Origin: Arabidopsis thaliana
Lineage: Eukaryota > Streptophyta > Magnoliopsida > Brassicales > Brassicaceae
Assembly: GCF_000001735.4 (NCBI RefSeq)
Contig: NC_003075.7
Coordinates: 15,191,001 to 15,255,000 of the forward strand
DNA: 64,000 bases
Direction of reading: 5' to 3'
In this document: positions 34,811 through 48,419 of the stretch, one piece after another
Layout: every line of letters begins with the position of its first letter
How positions within the stretch are numbered: the first letter of the stretch is position 1
Position numbers and translations under genes: made by a program
Notes under the pieces: model-generated
The model's input: the letters and a program-made list of their open reading frames with translations, nothing else
Told to the model about the DNA's origin: nothing
Databases searched by the model: none

Positions 34811-35940
34811 GCTTCTTAGGTATCAATTATCATCCAAAAAAGAATGTATAATCAATTATATTCTTACTATTATATTTCTATCTAACATTGTATAACACGT
34901 TTTCATTTGTCGATTATATGTTCGACTGGTCTTTTAAGCACTCATGACTCATATGTATATAATAATATGTAGAAACGAACGAATATTTAAGAGTTTCAGC
35001 TTTATACCAATTATTCGAATTGGCAACTCGGAGTTCATATTCTCTTTGTTAACCTACGAAATACGAATACAACAACTAATAATATTTTTTACACCGTTTT
35101 CATTTCTAATAATTAAGAAGTTCGGGCTCATTTGACCTTTATCTCTATTTTAAAACAACTAAATCGTAATATTATAGTCTTAAGATACTTTTTAGAACAA
35201 AGTGACGAAAATAATGTTCACACTAACGAGATTGAACCCAAAAAATGGCTACATGCCTACGTTAATTATGCTTTTGAATTATAAAACAGTACAAAACAAA
35301 CACGAAAGTATACTTTATATATGAACTAATGAATAAAAAGGAAACAAGATCATGATCATATAGTGATTTGGAATCAAATTCGCTATATAATGTAATAAAA
35401 ATATTTATATAATTACCAATACTAGTAATGTTAGGGGTCTAAAATTAGAACGAGATGTCATCTTCTTGACAGAATTATTCTAAAGTTGTAGAAGATAAGG
35501 GTGACCTGGCACCAATCGATCCTTCATTATATTGGCTACTCGAGCATATCTTTCGCAATAAGAATACCACTAAACGTATATATTCTTCCTATTCTTATAC
35601 GTATTATTGTGTAAATTTTATTAACTTTCTGAAATGAAATAATATGCAAAGAAATACAATCGGTTTTGAGTCTGATTATAAATCACCCAATTATAGCGAA
35701 AGTCAAGTTAAAAATTTCACATCATGATCATTACAACTTGGGGGGAAATATTTGGTTCCTAGCTATAGCTACTTCTGCTTCTCCGATCTTGATACATATA
35801 TATATGTATGTTTTAGTTTTTCCTTGAATATCGATTATGCATATGAAGATAGATTTAACATATCTATTGTTCCACGTTCCACCCTTATTCTTGTGAAATT
35901 TTCTCGAAAAAACTTACATAACATGTTTGATCTAGCACAA

Positions 35941-35945
<5 letters not shown>

Positions 35946-35979
<34 letters not shown>
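35946..35979. repeat. (TA)n microsatellite
   Basis: About seventeen uninterrupted AT/TA dinucleotides in intergenic DNA; similar shorter runs occur near 8451, 38812 and 38877. Confidence 0.9.
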
Positions 35980-35981
<2 letters not shown>

Positions 35982-38900
35982 CTAAAGTAATATAATTAAT
36001 ATATGTTCAGTGTGAACAAAAAGCAGAGAAAATTATGTGGTCGTGTACAAAATCAATCAACAAAAGTTTCGAGAAAAATTTGATCAAATGTTACCTACTT
36101 ACCTTATTGCTATGACGCACACGAACCATTGGATTGCAAAAGTAGCATTAGTTCACCCCAAAGACTAAGCGATTCGTCTAGCGAAGTTAAAAGTTATAGA
36201 ACATACATATATAAAATAAATAGAACTTTATGGCTGAATCAATTGGGTTAGCTAACGTGAACACATGAATGGATCGATGAGAATAATCTTTGGAAAGTGT
36301 ATCTCCGAAGCCTCTAGAAACAATATATTAGTTATTTCTATTTTGGTTTTATGATGTTGACGCTACAAGAACAAATGATGCTGACATAAGATGCATGAGA
36401 ACAATTAACATCTATATAATTATGGGTGCCATTTGTATTGACTATGGACGTGAGTATTTTTTTTTGTGTGGAATGGGTCATGGATATGGGTTTGGAGATT
36501 TATCCATACCGAAAAACACTTACTTAACTTGTTCTGGTTTATTTATAATGTGATGTGACCGTTATGTCACTGTGACATTTATTACTACAATATATATTTT
36601 TTTTTACTAAGAATGTAAATATTTTTAAAAAATGATTTTTTTTTAAGAATTACATATATGTATATACCCTATATCATGGCCAAAAAAAAAGAAATAAAAA
36701 CATAGAAGCAAATTCATATATCTTCAAGTATTATACAGTAAGAACCCTCCATTTTCCTAAATTCATATAATTTCAAGTATACTAAGCATATATTTATAAT
36801 AACTATAAAATGCACAAGTAAATCATGTTGTATAAGTTACTGTATATTTATATAAATTAATGTCAACTTAGAGTGGACCTAATTAAAACGCTAAGCAAAA
36901 AGAGGAACAAAATGAGACCTTGTGGTTCGTGTTGTGTGTTGAGTGTTACGTTAAAGAGAATGAGTGTGGCTTGGCATCATCTCCCACGAGGGCCTTCGCT
37001 CCCACTTCCCATAATTCTTCATGATTTCTCTCTTTTCCAATTCATTTGTTTTTTGTGTGCCACACTTTTTGTCCATATATCTTTCCACAATTAAGTTTTA
37101 TAGAAATAAAATAAAAATAGAATATTGCATTATTACAAAATTATTGCTAGAAGCAGAATCTGATGATGTTGAGGCTAGTCGTTATCACATTTCATATGTA
37201 AATTAACGAGGACAAAAGTATTTATAAAGATAGATGAATAATTAAATACGAATATAGGGGAAATAAATTACCTTAGAGAGTTGATCAAATCTCTGATGGT
37301 TAAAGAGTTATAAAAATACTACAGTTCCATACTTTGAAAATTGACCTAGGATTTCCCGCTAAAATTGAAATTAATCTCCTGTTTTTTTGTTTCTTTATGT
37401 TAAGCCCTAATTTTAATTAGTTTGGGTGTGAGTTTTAGAGTTGAAAAAGGCATCCAAACTTGTAGACCTACCCATTATGCAGTATGCAATGCATTCTTAA
37501 ACTAACCTACCTCAAAATCAATTCTACCATATATATTTTAATTTTATAGGTTTAAATGTGTAATAACGGTTGAAAATGTATTACAAATTTTACATGAAGG
37601 TAAAAACGGGAAATTTATAAAGTATATCACAAAGATTTTTTTTTTAACAAATATATTACAAAGTTTTCTATACAAGTAAAAATAAGAGAGAGAGAAAAAA
37701 AAAAAAAGGACAGATCGAGAAGCAATGTAAAATGGTCTCACACATCAATTAATTGTCTCGACTAAAGGAGAGCAAGGACCAGTAAAGTATTAATATTCAC
37801 ATGACACCACGTGACCGTAACGCCTTCTGTTGACATGTCTACACAGAACAAACATAAAAAGAGAAGAATAATCAAAACGTAAAATATATATTATATATCA
37901 CTGAAATTAACAATTTTATAGGCAACTTTTCATAATGTCAATATTTAATGTATAGCTGAATCAAACTTTTTTTTTTTTACTTCCAGGAACTGCAGTGTCC
38001 TTAGGATTGTTTTTCATTTTTTTTTCATTTCGTTACTACTAACAGAACTTTTCATTTATATCTTGAAATTTTGTTGTATAACTCAAATAAAGATTGAAAC
38101 TAACATGATGATACTTGTAATTATCTGATTATTTCCTTCCATGTAAACCGATCAACATCTAGTCGTAAAACAGAAAACAAAAAAGACACTGATCGACACT
38201 CATAGCATAACAACCGATCTTAGTATACATATGTGTGATATGTTACGTCATATTTAGCTCATGCAAACTAGAATTTCTTGCCGTATTTCAGTTCCATATA
38301 TCTCGGATATGCATATCAAATTTACGACAAGAATCTAAATTTTGTGAAATATTACCAAAGATTCCTTTATATATAGAAAAGAGATAAATTAACCACACAA
38401 ACATAATAAAATGGAAAAAGAAGAAGAGATTCGAAAATGTGGACCCATTTTTTAAAAATTCTAACATTCAAACTGAATAAATTTCCCACGCTAATTTTGA
38501 TTTATTTATCTCCTTGCATATCGGAATAAGTATAACATTCTTCAAAGACCAAAAAAAGAAGAAAGTATAATATTCTTTCAATCAATTTCCATAGAAAAGA
38601 TATGGCATTTCAATTACGTCCCAAATATGACGATCGAAATCATCTTATATAACTCAAAGTATTTAACTACATATAGTTTCGAATCAGAAAAATAGCTTTG
38701 GTTTTACGGATTTTGAGTTATGCTCTTGTGTCAAAATATGATAAATAAATTGTTGGTAGATTGATAGATAAGATTCTTCCTTTTCGAAAATTCTGGAATT
38801 CTGCATTTAATATATATATATATATCATATAATATAATGATAATCTACTTGTCAGTCTACACACCCCTTTACCAACATATATATATATATATAGCACACA

Positions 38901-39007
38901 CTCTACACGGTTTCCTTATCCTCATCAAAATTAACAAACTCATTTTTGAATACCCAAAAAAAAACCTAGCTAGCTCGAATTTTTTTAAATATATAATAAC
39001 ATCAACA

Positions 39008-39382
39008 ATGTCTGGTGTGTGGGTATTCAACAAAAACGGAGTCATGAGGCTGGTGGAGAATCCTTACAACCAATCCGCCGGAGATTCGTCGGAATCGTCC
39101 TCTTCCGGTGGTAACCAGCAGCAGAGGATGAGGAGGAAAATTCTCGTCCATCTTCCAAGCAGCGAGGTTGTGTCTTCGTACGGATCACTTGAGAAGATCT
39201 TGAAGAATCTTGGGTGGGAGAGGTACTACAGTGGAGACAATACCGATCATCTGCTCCAGTTCCACAAGAGAACTTCGATCGATCTCATCTCTCTCCCTCG
39301 TGACTTCTCCAAGTTTAACTCTATTCACATGTATGATATCGTCGTCAAGAACCCTAACGTCTTCCATGTCCGTGACATGTAG
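39008..39382 (+). CDS. FLP1: FPF1-like small protein
   Basis: Intronless 124-aa gene. It begins [19 protein letters not shown], the diagnostic N-terminus of the FLOWERING PROMOTING FACTOR 1 family. It continues with [24 protein letters not shown] and [10 protein letters not shown], and ends with a conserved [23 protein letters not shown] block. A Ser/Gly/Gln-rich insert ([13 protein letters not shown], about residues 27-40) matches the FLP subfamily. FPF1-type proteins promote flowering and affect cell elongation and gibberellin responses in crucifers; molecular activity is unknown. A long TA run and TATA box lie about 115-130 bp upstream. The in-frame ATG at 38837 is in this leader and not conserved, so 39008 is the start. 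From memory AT4G31380. Confidence 0.92.
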   Translation: MSGVWVFNKNGVMRLVENPYNQSAGDSSESSSSGGNQQQRMRRKILVHLPSSEVVSSYGSLEKILKNLGWERYYSGDNTDHLLQFHKRTSIDLISLPRDFSKFNSIHMYDIVVKNPNVFHVRDM

Positions 39383-42125
39383 TAGTCAATCATCCAAAAC
39401 AATGGTTCAATATCATTCTCCGATCATCGCCGCTGGTGATATATCTATCATGTATATATATATGCAGGTTTTTATTTTGTCGTTGGGTGTTTTTGTTTTT
39501 GGTTTATTTTGTTTTTAATGCATTTAATGTACGTGTTTTCCGTTCGACGTCGATCGATTGGGGTGGGTTCAAGCTAGAGCCATTCTAATAACTTTTATCA
39601 TTTTGTGATTTTAATGAAATTGTATCATGTTGTCAAGTTCTCTTATTATGGAGTGGATCAAAAAATATATACAGTACATCAAATTTCGAATGTTATATGA
39701 TGAAATATCATAATTTGGTCTATGATTTGCATTTAAATAATATGATGCGTGGAATTTATGTAAATAATTTAATCAAATATACTCATGGAATGCAAATATA
39801 CCTAACATGTGAAGAAAATTTGTTCTGTCAAAAATTACTATTATATACAGCTTAATTAGCAATTTAAACAAAAACTACTATATATACAAGGGCCGATAGA
39901 TTATACAAATTTTCATGAAAATAAAAAATAAATGTGTTGTTTTTAAAACCCCAATAATTATCACAAATAAAAACTACAGTTGCGTTTTTGTATTTTTTCA
40001 AACAACAGTCTACTAGACGTAATTTTTTTGATAATAATACATAACTTCAATTGATTGATCATCCATCACATATTTGAGTATCGATGAAGTAACATGGGAG
40101 ATTAATAAGTTAGAAACTTTAAAGTCATAATCATATTATCTAATCGTTTAAGTTTTTTTTTTTTTGAAACCGTCTGGCTAAAAAAACAGATATGTATACA
40201 AATTAAAACCATATAGATAGATAGATATAGGGTAAAGATACTGGAATACAAATGATCAATTTTCAAGTACGACCAAAATCTAAAGAAGGAAAGTCAAAAG
40301 GTGTCCAATTAGAGAAGGGCCCCCAAATGTTTGGGAAAGACAACGGATAAAATGATGGGCGCACGTGACATTCGCTACTTTTTTACCCAACTTTCACACG
40401 TGTCGATTCCCTATTGCTCATTTTCCCACTTTGTCATAGATTCATATGATGGGCGCACGTGACACATAAAATACTTTTTAAGACGCAATGTGTGGGCACG
40501 TGTCGATTCCCCATTGCCCATTACCCCCACTTCGTCACTTCCTTATCGATGTCGAACAAAACTTTCTTTTTCCCAAATAAATTCGCACCATATTCGGGAC
40601 CTCTTTTTTTTTTTTTTTTTTTGGGATTTTATTATATAGTTTGTATGATTTTGGTTTTCTTTTTCTTTTACTCGCATTATGGGTCTAAGATTCTGGAGTG
40701 CTTGATTTCTCAAGTAATATGCAGGTTTAATTTCTGCCCAAAGATTTTCAGATATCCGATAGTCCAAAATCGTTTATATTGGTTTACTAAGTTTTCTTTA
40801 AACATTCGATATTAGTAAAGAGACGTGACTAAGATTTTGGCTATATCAATAGAAAATGAAAAAGAAGTTTTGGGCCTATAAACGCTGACTATACACACAT
40901 GCTTCTATTAGAGTGGTTCTTATTGTAAATTGGAGTATCAAACTATGTAGATTGTGTCTGTCGAAGCTCGCAAGGGTTAGAAAAATGATTGTCTCGTCCA
41001 GATAAAAGCATTTTCTTACACAAGACACGAAAATGTTTGCGATCAAAACTTCAAATGATTAAGCATTTTATAATTTAATTTGGATAACGGATACATTTTT
41101 CCAGGCAAAGGTAACGATTATGTTTGGAAAATCTGAATCAAGATGACATCATCGTGAACATAATTACATTTTAAGACGGAGCAGAACAACGAGACAAACT
41201 ACGAATACATTGAAAAAACATATGCAGATCCTGCTGATTTATGACAAGAAATTAACTAGTTTTTATAATCACACATGGAAGTACTATGACTACTACTTCT
41301 ACATCATTTTTATAGTAAAAGTAGGAGATCAAATTACATGAGATGGTAATGGATCAAAGCTTACCAAGTTAACATGCATGAAGTGATTTATACGTGCTAT
41401 TGAGTATCAGCCATACTCCCGTTTAAAGTCCAGTAAGCTACCTAGCGTTTTATGCCTCAATTTTGTGAAAGTTTTATGGCGTGATACTTCTACATAATAC
41501 GATGCAAAAGAGAATTAACAATGTTTGTGATAAAGTGTAGCTCTAGCCATGAAGAAAAACTCATGAATGGAAGCAAAGTAAAGAAGTCCTGCTAAGTAAT
41601 CGTTTTTTTAGGACAAGAGATTCATTACCATCTCATGTCGCCACCCACACTTTGTAATTGTAGTGGATCGGATGGTATAACAACTAAGAATACGAACCTA
41701 TATATAAAACGTATGTTTTCATTAGTGTATTGTTATAAAACTTATACATAGATTTGAGTATTCAATTACCACACGAATATGTATTGTTTAGTTGCGAACA
41801 ACGTTGCACCTTTCGTGGCCACACAAGACTTTCCCCGATCGCAGCTTCTTCTCTGCTTGGCGCCAAATACTATCACGTATCTTAACAAACCAACAAAAAA
41901 AAACTGCGGGATGTAGAAAGAAACAACAAAAAGTTTTGGGTCGATTTGCTACAGAATTACATTTATTGTGGTCTTTTTGAAGATAAAGTTCTTTTAGTTC
42001 TTGTGGTTGGTAGTCAATTTATTTCATTTTCGGAAATTAATATTTATTTTAGTTTTTTCGTCCAACGTAAACGTATCCACTCTTTCGCTTCTTCTTTCTT
42101 CTGATCATCCTCCCGTAGCTGATTC
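39383..42125. other. Spacer, FLP1 to ABC1K1
   Basis: FLP1 3' UTR, then AT-rich sequence with a direct repeat carrying four CACGTG sites (40352-40537) and a T-run at about 40604-40622. Frames in 40459-40815 and 41792-41980 are not supported by composition or recognisable domains. The last 100 bp should contain the ABC1K1 leader. Confidence 0.5.
40352..40537. promoter_or_regulatory. Two 94-bp direct repeats with four G-boxes
   Basis: Copies start at 40352 and 40446. Each contains GATGGGCGCACGTGACA and, about 35-40 bp later, CACGTGTCGATTCCC, then a CATT-rich end. Four palindromic CACGTG cores lie at 40362, 40397, 40456 and 40497. CACGTG flanked by GC/AC is the target of bZIP (ABRE/GBF) and bHLH (PIF) factors. 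The nearest starts are FLP1 (1 kb upstream, ending before it) and ABC1K1 (1.6 kb downstream). Function is inferred only from motif density. Confidence 0.55.
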
Positions 42126-45100
42126 ATGGAGTCAATCCACTGCAATAGTTTACTAAACCCTAATTTCTCCTTAAACCAGCGTCGTCGGAGGATTAATCAC
42201 GCTGTTCTTAATCGGAGAGATGCTCTTTTGCGATCCCTCAACGCCGTGGAGTTGCGGCGGAGCAGGACGTTCTCGGCTGTACGGACTTCTAATTTCTCAG
42301 TTACTGCGGCGGCGACGGATGTTGGTGGTCGGAATTCGACGGATGCATCGGTAATGACAACGGCGATGAGCGGGGTGGAGAGAGGTGTGCGAGTAGGGAA
42401 ATCGAGCTCCGCGCTTGAGCAGCTAGATATTGAGCGAGGCGTTTGCGTTCCATTCCGAAAGTATTCTCCGGAGACTGTATGATTGCTGTTTTTCCTAGTA
42501 TCAGTCAATTTCAAGTTTTGAGCTCTGTTGCAATTTGTTAATTCACTTATGAGCTGGTTCTTCTTTGGATTTAGTTGAATCTTATGACTTAGATGGAATC
42601 GATTTGCATGTATATTGTTGTTGATTGTTTGAATTGGAAATATACTGGTGTTTGGTAATCAGGTGAGGAGTAAAGTGCTGGAATCAAGAGGAGCAGTCGT
42701 GTCTCTAGTTTCAAGGGGTGTGGAGATTGTTTGGACTCTTGGGTTGTATTGGTCTACCTTAACGTATGATTTTTTGGTTGGAAGGGATGAGGAAGTTGTC
42801 CCCTTTCGTGCTAGGCAGCTTAGGAACCTGTTGTGCAATTTGGGACCTTCATTTATCAAAGCTGGACAAGTATGTGGATCCATCTTTTTTGTTAGAAAAT
42901 GGCATTAACAGGGTTCTCAAAGTTTCTTCTTTAATATCTGTTCTATGGGTGGCAGGTTCTCGCAAATAGGCCTGATATCATCCGTGAAGACTACATGAAC
43001 GAGCTCTGCATACTCCAAGATGATGTTCCTCCATTCCCAAACGAGGTAAAATGTCTTGTCTTTTTGGGGAATTTGTTGAGCAATATATTTTTCTTATTAT
43101 CATTTACACATCGCCTGGTGAAGCTAAGTGGTGAAGGACTTTTGTAGGTTGCTTTCAATATCATCGAGGAAGAGTTAGGCCAACCTCTTGAGAACATATT
43201 TAGCAAGATTTCTTCACAAACAATAGCAGCTGCAAGCTTAGGACAAGTTTATCGAGCTACTCTACGTGCCACTGGAGAGGATGTTGCTATCAAGGTTCTT
43301 CTAAATGAAAATTTTATTGTGGCTACAGAGTTCATACAGGTTTATCAAACTGAAACTGTTTTAAAGCTTTGGTTTTGACATTTATTTTTATGCATATACA
43401 GGTGCAGAGACCACAAATAGAGCCTATAATTTACCGGGATCTCTTTCTTTTCCGAACCCTCGCCTCCTTCTTAAATGGCTTCAGTCTACAGAAACTGGGT
43501 TGCAACGCAGAGCTAATAGTTGATGAATTTGGAGAAAAGCTTTTGGAGGAGCTTGACTACACCTTGGTATCTCATATGCTTCTCAATTTCACTCTATGCG
43601 TTGTTCTGTATTGATAGCTCAAATGATGTGTCTTAAGTTCTTGCCTACAGGAAGCCAGAAACATTGAAGACTTTCTGGAGAACTTCAAAGATGACCCCAC
43701 AGTCAAAATTCCTGGAGTATACAAGAATCTTTGTGGTCCGCGGGTTCTGGTAATGGAGTGGATTGATGGTATTCGGTGCACTGACCCACAGGTATGACTT
43801 TCAAAAAGGGGGACAACTCAAAATAAATTCCCCTATACCCTCCTAAAAAGTCAAAATTAAAGTACATTCTGATACTGACTCTTACTAAATGTACTCAGGC
43901 CATCAAGGATGCAGGGATTGATTTAAATGGATTCTTGACTGTTGGCGTAAGTGCTGCTCTAAGGCAGCTGTTGGAATTTGGATTGTTCCATGGAGATCCA
44001 CATCCTGGAAATATCTTTGCAATGCAAGATGGGCGTATCGCTTATGTGGACTTCGGTAATGTTGCTGTACTGAGTCAGGTAATTTGAGTTTAATGGTTCC
44101 AAGGTATCTAGTATAGCTAGCTTATGTCCCTTCCTATAGTGATTTTCACATCTATATATAGAGACTTGTTATTCATAGTCCAAACTAAATCTTTTTTTTT
44201 CTCAGCAAAACAAGCAAATTTTGATTGATGCTGTTGTTCATGCGGTTAATGAGGACTATGGGGAGATGGCAAATGATTTCACTAGGCTTGGGTTCTTGGC
44301 CAAGGATACCGATGTTTCTCCTATCGTTCCAGCTTTAGAAGCCATCTGGCAGAACTCTGCAGGGAAAGGACTTGCAGATTTCAATTTCCGAAGTGTTACA
44401 GGTACTTGATATATTGCATTCCTCAAGCAAGTTTGTTTTGTTTACTGAGCACCCCATGCACATTTGAAGAAACGGTGTCACGTTTTTGGTGCAGGACAAT
44501 TCAACAAGCTTGTGTACGACTTTCCCATCCGTATCCCAGAGCGGTTCTCTCTTGTTATTCGTTCTCTGCTTACGCAGGAGGGTATATGTTTCACACTGAA
44601 GCCTGATTTTAAATTTCTAGAGGTGAAGTCTCGTTTAGTATTTTGATTCTTTCTTTTCAAAGTTAGGATTAGCTGACATATAAATCCTGAAGTGAGCAGA
44701 TACTAGCTATATGTTCACTTATATTTCCCTTCCCACACTAAAAGTGAACATTTTATCTAGGTTGCTTATCCATATGTAGCAAAACGGCTCCTAACGGATC
44801 CAAATCCTGCACTTCGGGAACGCTTGATACAGGTTAAATTGATAATTCTGATTTAGTTTCATAAATGCTATGTTGAATTGTTATCCGCATCAGATGAAAT
44901 CAAAGCTCTTGTTGCCACCGCATGTCAGGTTCTATTCAAAGATGGTGTTTTCCAATGGAAAAGGCTAGAAAACCTTTTATCACTTGCAAAGGAAAACGTC
45001 GCCAAGATGAGTAGCAATCCTAATCTACGAGTAAAGCGTGTGTAAGTAACCAAGTTCTATATAAGCATTGCTCCCAAAATCTCACTCGTTCACCCTGTGA

Positions 45101-45764
45101 AGCTTGAATTCTAAATCCGTATTTGACTCATGAAACTTTCAGGGAGAGTAAGCTTGACTTGACAGATACCATTAAGGACGGAGCTCGTCTTTTCCTCCTT
45201 GACGAAGGCATCCGCAGGAAACTTATTCTTGCACTCACAGAGGACTCGAAGCTTCATGTAGAAGAGGTTCATACATCAGACGTCACCAGATTTATATCTA
45301 TAGCACTTATCATCGCCATTGATGACTCTCTAAAGCAATAAATTTACATTTGTTCTTTCAGCTTGTGGACGTATACAGATTGGTTGAAGACGAAGTAGAT
45401 ATTCCCACACTGGCCATGCAAGTCGTGCAAGGTAATAGAACGGAAAAACCCCCATTTTGCTTCCTTTCTTTTTTGTCTTCTCTTCATCTATCATTCAAAT
45501 AATAAAGCTTTTGCATCAATAGAAGCCTTATGGAGAGACTATCACAGATATGCATTCCTAACATAACTAAGCCTGAATCGATAGCTGACCATCAATTCTC
45601 TTATGATCCAGTAAACATAGGAATCTTGGGGCATTGATTGTAAATTAACAAGTAGTTTTGTATGACTGAAGAATGTGGTTCCTTTTGTTTTGAATGCAGA
45701 TTTACCGAATGTTTTCCGAGATTTTGTGTTGTCATGGAGCAACTCAGTATTATCCGACAGATGA
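42126..45764 (+). CDS. ABC1K1: Plastid ABC1-like atypical kinase
   Basis: Fourteen exons: 42126-42476, 42663-42869, 42956-43045, 43148-43294, 43402-43566, 43651-43791, 43899-44078, 44206-44401, 44495-44622, 44761-44832, 44929-45041, 45143-45266, 45362-45431 and 45700-45764. They sum to exactly 682 aa. The Ser/Arg-rich, acid-poor N-terminus is a plausible chloroplast transit peptide. The UbiB/ADCK signature is complete: KxGQ (K183-A-G-Q186), the Ala-rich AAASLGQ loop (243-249) that replaces the glycine-rich loop, the VAIK lysine (K265), HGDPHPGN catalytic loop (398-405) and DFG (418-420). ABC1K1 (PGR6) is a plastoglobule protein affecting plastoquinone mobilisation, tocopherol metabolism and photosynthetic acclimation; this function is from the literature on the Arabidopsis gene as I recall it (AT4G31390). 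Confidence 0.93.
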
Positions 45765-46296
45765 TGAATCAGCTTCTCACTTACTTTTTTTGGCTCTTTT
45801 TGAAGAGGAAAGAGGTAATATATATTACAGGGAGTAGATGGAGAAGAAAAGCGTAGATTAATATATAGTTTAATCTTCGATGCATACATGTTATTAACTT
45901 ATACACCAATCCATACATGTAATTATATAAAAGCACACACAAACTTCACTTCACTTGTTACCCAGTTTGAGTCTTGGTCTCTTGGACGTTGTCTACTGTA
46001 GTTGGATATCTAAACACATTAATCGACGTCATCAAATCAAAGTTGTAGTGTTCTCACAACACAACTGATTCACAATCTGGACTCGAATGAATTGAATCGT
46101 TTTGCGTCTCTTGGGTCTTGGCCTCGCCCTCGAATACTGGAAACTAAACTGAACCAAATGATATTGAGTTATGCAATTACACAAAAGGTCCCCTCAATTA
46201 TCCAGTGTCATTTTCTGCTTTCTTGAGCTGTTTGGTTTACAAAAATTTAGGTAGGAATCGGCATAAGATTAAATCTTATTTGACAGAAAATTCCAT

Positions 46297-46360
46297 TATC
46301 GCCAAAAATTTCAATCAATAGGCGCCAAACATTTCAATCAATAGGCGCCAAAATTGGAGA
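46297..46360 (+). promoter_or_regulatory. Tandem E2F sites in the CTF7 promoter
   Basis: GGCGCCAAA (complement TTTGGCGCC, a perfect TTTSGCGCS E2F/DP site) lies at 46321-46329 and 46344-46352, inside a 23-bp tandem repeat with ATTTCAATCAATA between sites. A degenerate third unit (ATCGCCAAAAATTTC) precedes them near 46297. The sites are 59-90 bp upstream of the CTF7 start codon. E2F control fits an S-phase cohesion gene. Confidence 0.75.
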
Positions 46361-46410
46361 AGTAAAGGGAAAAACACAAACGTAACAAGGATTCGAGCTC
46401 TCTCTAGACG

Positions 46411-48266
46411 ATGCAAGCCAAAATCAATTCTTTCTTCAAGCCCTCCTCTTCTTCTTCTATCGCTGCCTCAGTAACAACAGACACAGACGATGGTTTAGCT
46501 GTCTGGGAGAACAATCGGAACGCCATCGTCAACACCTACCAGCGTCGATCTGCGATTACCGAAAGGTAAATCAATGATCTTTGGCGGTTTTACTTCTCTT
46601 TAGGTTCTTCGAATTTCCTACTTTATTTGTGTTCTTCAGATGAATAGAAAATGAGCGATAGGCAACTCCTGATTTTCTGGGTTTCCTTTAAGATATTTTT
46701 GGGCGAAATTGGATTTTTTTTTTTAATTGGGTGTCTTTTTGTGTGTCTCTTAATTTTGGGTATTCAGAAGTGAAGTGCTTAAAGGATGCATCGAAAAGAC
46801 GCTGAAGAAAGGATCTTCTTCTGTACCTAAAAATCACAAAAAGAAGCGTAATTATACACAATTCCACTTAGAGTTGGGCCAATCTGATTTTCTTCTCAGA
46901 CATTGCGCAGAATGTGGAGCTAAGTATGCTCCTGGAGATGAATTAGATGAGAAGAACCATCAAAGTTTTCACAAGGACTATATGTATGGACTCCCTTTTA
47001 AGGTTAGGATCACACTGACCTTATTGCTCAAGATCATATGTTTCTTTGATTATTGTAGAGGTTATTAGATAAATTGTTGGGTGTTTATATTTGGTCTCAG
47101 GGTTGGCAGAACGAGAAAGCGTTTACATCACCTTTGTTCATCAAGAACCGCATCGTTATGGTATCAGAAAATGATTCCCCTGCACACAGAAACAAGGTTC
47201 ATTGTTTTCACAATTCAACTTGCACTGTTTATGGTACCGTACTTCGTTTCTAAACGATGGATCTTTTGCAATTGCAGGTGCAAGAGGTTGTGAAAATGAT
47301 GGAGGTTGAGTTGGGTGAGGATTGGATTCTTCACCAACATTGTAAGGTATGAGCCTGTATCCACGTCTTAACAACAGTCATTTGCGGATAAATTCCATAG
47401 CTCATGAGTGTTGTTTTGGTATTTTATGTCTACTATATTGAGTTCATGGGTATCTGATACACCTTGTTGAGAAGCTTGGCGAATACTTGCTTTACTTTGG
47501 TCCACTATAAATAGAAAAACTTCGACTTAGTCTGATTCCTTCCATGTCTATGACTAGCATTGAAATCAAACAAAAAAGTCTATGATATCTTTAGATGACC
47601 TCATTTCAATAAATTCACAAGAAAGATGATATAACCCCTAATTACTTTCCTCAGTTGTTTTAGAAACTATCTTGTTATGTGTAGGTTTATCTATTCATAT
47701 CCTCTCAGAGGATCTCTGGATGTCTAGTTGCTGAACCAATTAAGGAAGCATTTAAGCTCATAGCTTCTCCTGATGATGAAAGACAGTTACAAAAAGAGAG
47801 CTCATCCTCGCCTTCAACCTCCATTCAGTTTGGAAACATTGTTCTACAAAGAGAGGTATCGAAAAGATGTCGAACATCAGATGATAGATTAGATAACGGA
47901 GTCATTGTATGTGAAGAAGAAGCTAAACCAGCTGTTTGTGGGATTAGAGCGATTTGGGTCTCACCTTCTAATAGAAGAAAAGGCATAGCCACATGGTTAC
48001 TCGATACCACGAGGTTAACAACTCTAGCAAACTACCTAAAACAATTGTCATGGTGAACAAACATTCATACATTATGGTGACATTTTGTTTGTTTGTTTGT
48101 ATAAAATCGCAGGGAAAGCTTTTGCAACAATGGGTGCATGCTGGAGAAATCTCAGTTAGCATTTTCACAACCAAGCTCCATAGGAAGATCTTTTGGATCT
48201 AAATATTTTGGAACTTGTTCATTCTTACTTTACAAAGCTCAGCTAATTGATACTCACTTTTCTTAA
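46411..48266 (+). CDS. CTF7: Sister-chromatid cohesion acetyltransferase CTF7/ECO1
   Basis: Six exons (46411-46565, 46768-47002, 47101-47196, 47278-47346, 47685-48013, 48113-48266) encode 345 aa. The N-terminus has a PIP-box (Q2-AK-I5-NS-F8-F9) for binding PCNA. A C2H2 zinc finger uses C98, C101, H116 and H120. The GNAT domain includes [10 protein letters not shown] followed by the acetyl-CoA loop R282-R-K-G-I-A287 and the C-terminal FGSKYFGTCSFLLY motif. ECO1 enzymes acetylate SMC3 at the replication fork to lock cohesin, so the protein is nuclear and essential in plants. Tandem E2F sites lie just upstream. Exon 5, intron 5, exon 6 and the 3' UTR were duplicated into block L. The satellite array of block R begins about 150 bp after the stop codon, with its promoter-like leader directing transcription toward this gene's 3' end. 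From memory AT4G31400. Confidence 0.95.
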
Positions 48267-48419
48267 ACGGCATAGGTTTCATCACATCACAACCATCATC
48301 TTCACTGTTACTCCTATTTGTCTGTCTTTTACATATTAGCAAGTTGGTGAAATATTGATTGGCTGATCCCATAACAAACAAAAAGAGCAACACATTCTTT
48401 TATTTTTATTTTTCTGTTT

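Larger units (their letters stand above)
33720..39007. other. AT-rich spacer, FLA5 to FLP1
   Basis: Roughly 5.3 kb lacking a supportable gene on either strand. It starts with the FLA5 promoter and ends with the FLP1 promoter, where a TA run lies about 120 bp before the FLP1 ATG. It includes a diverged tandem duplication near 34.0-34.8 kb, poly(A) at 34682-34703 and a TA microsatellite at 35946-35979. Open frames such as 36873-37094 have no coding character. Confidence 0.55.

Noticed and set aside
36873-37206. Two small overlapping ORFs in the FLA5-FLP1 spacer
   Set aside because: Short, non-ATG or AT-biased, no domain, and no splice partners that extend them.
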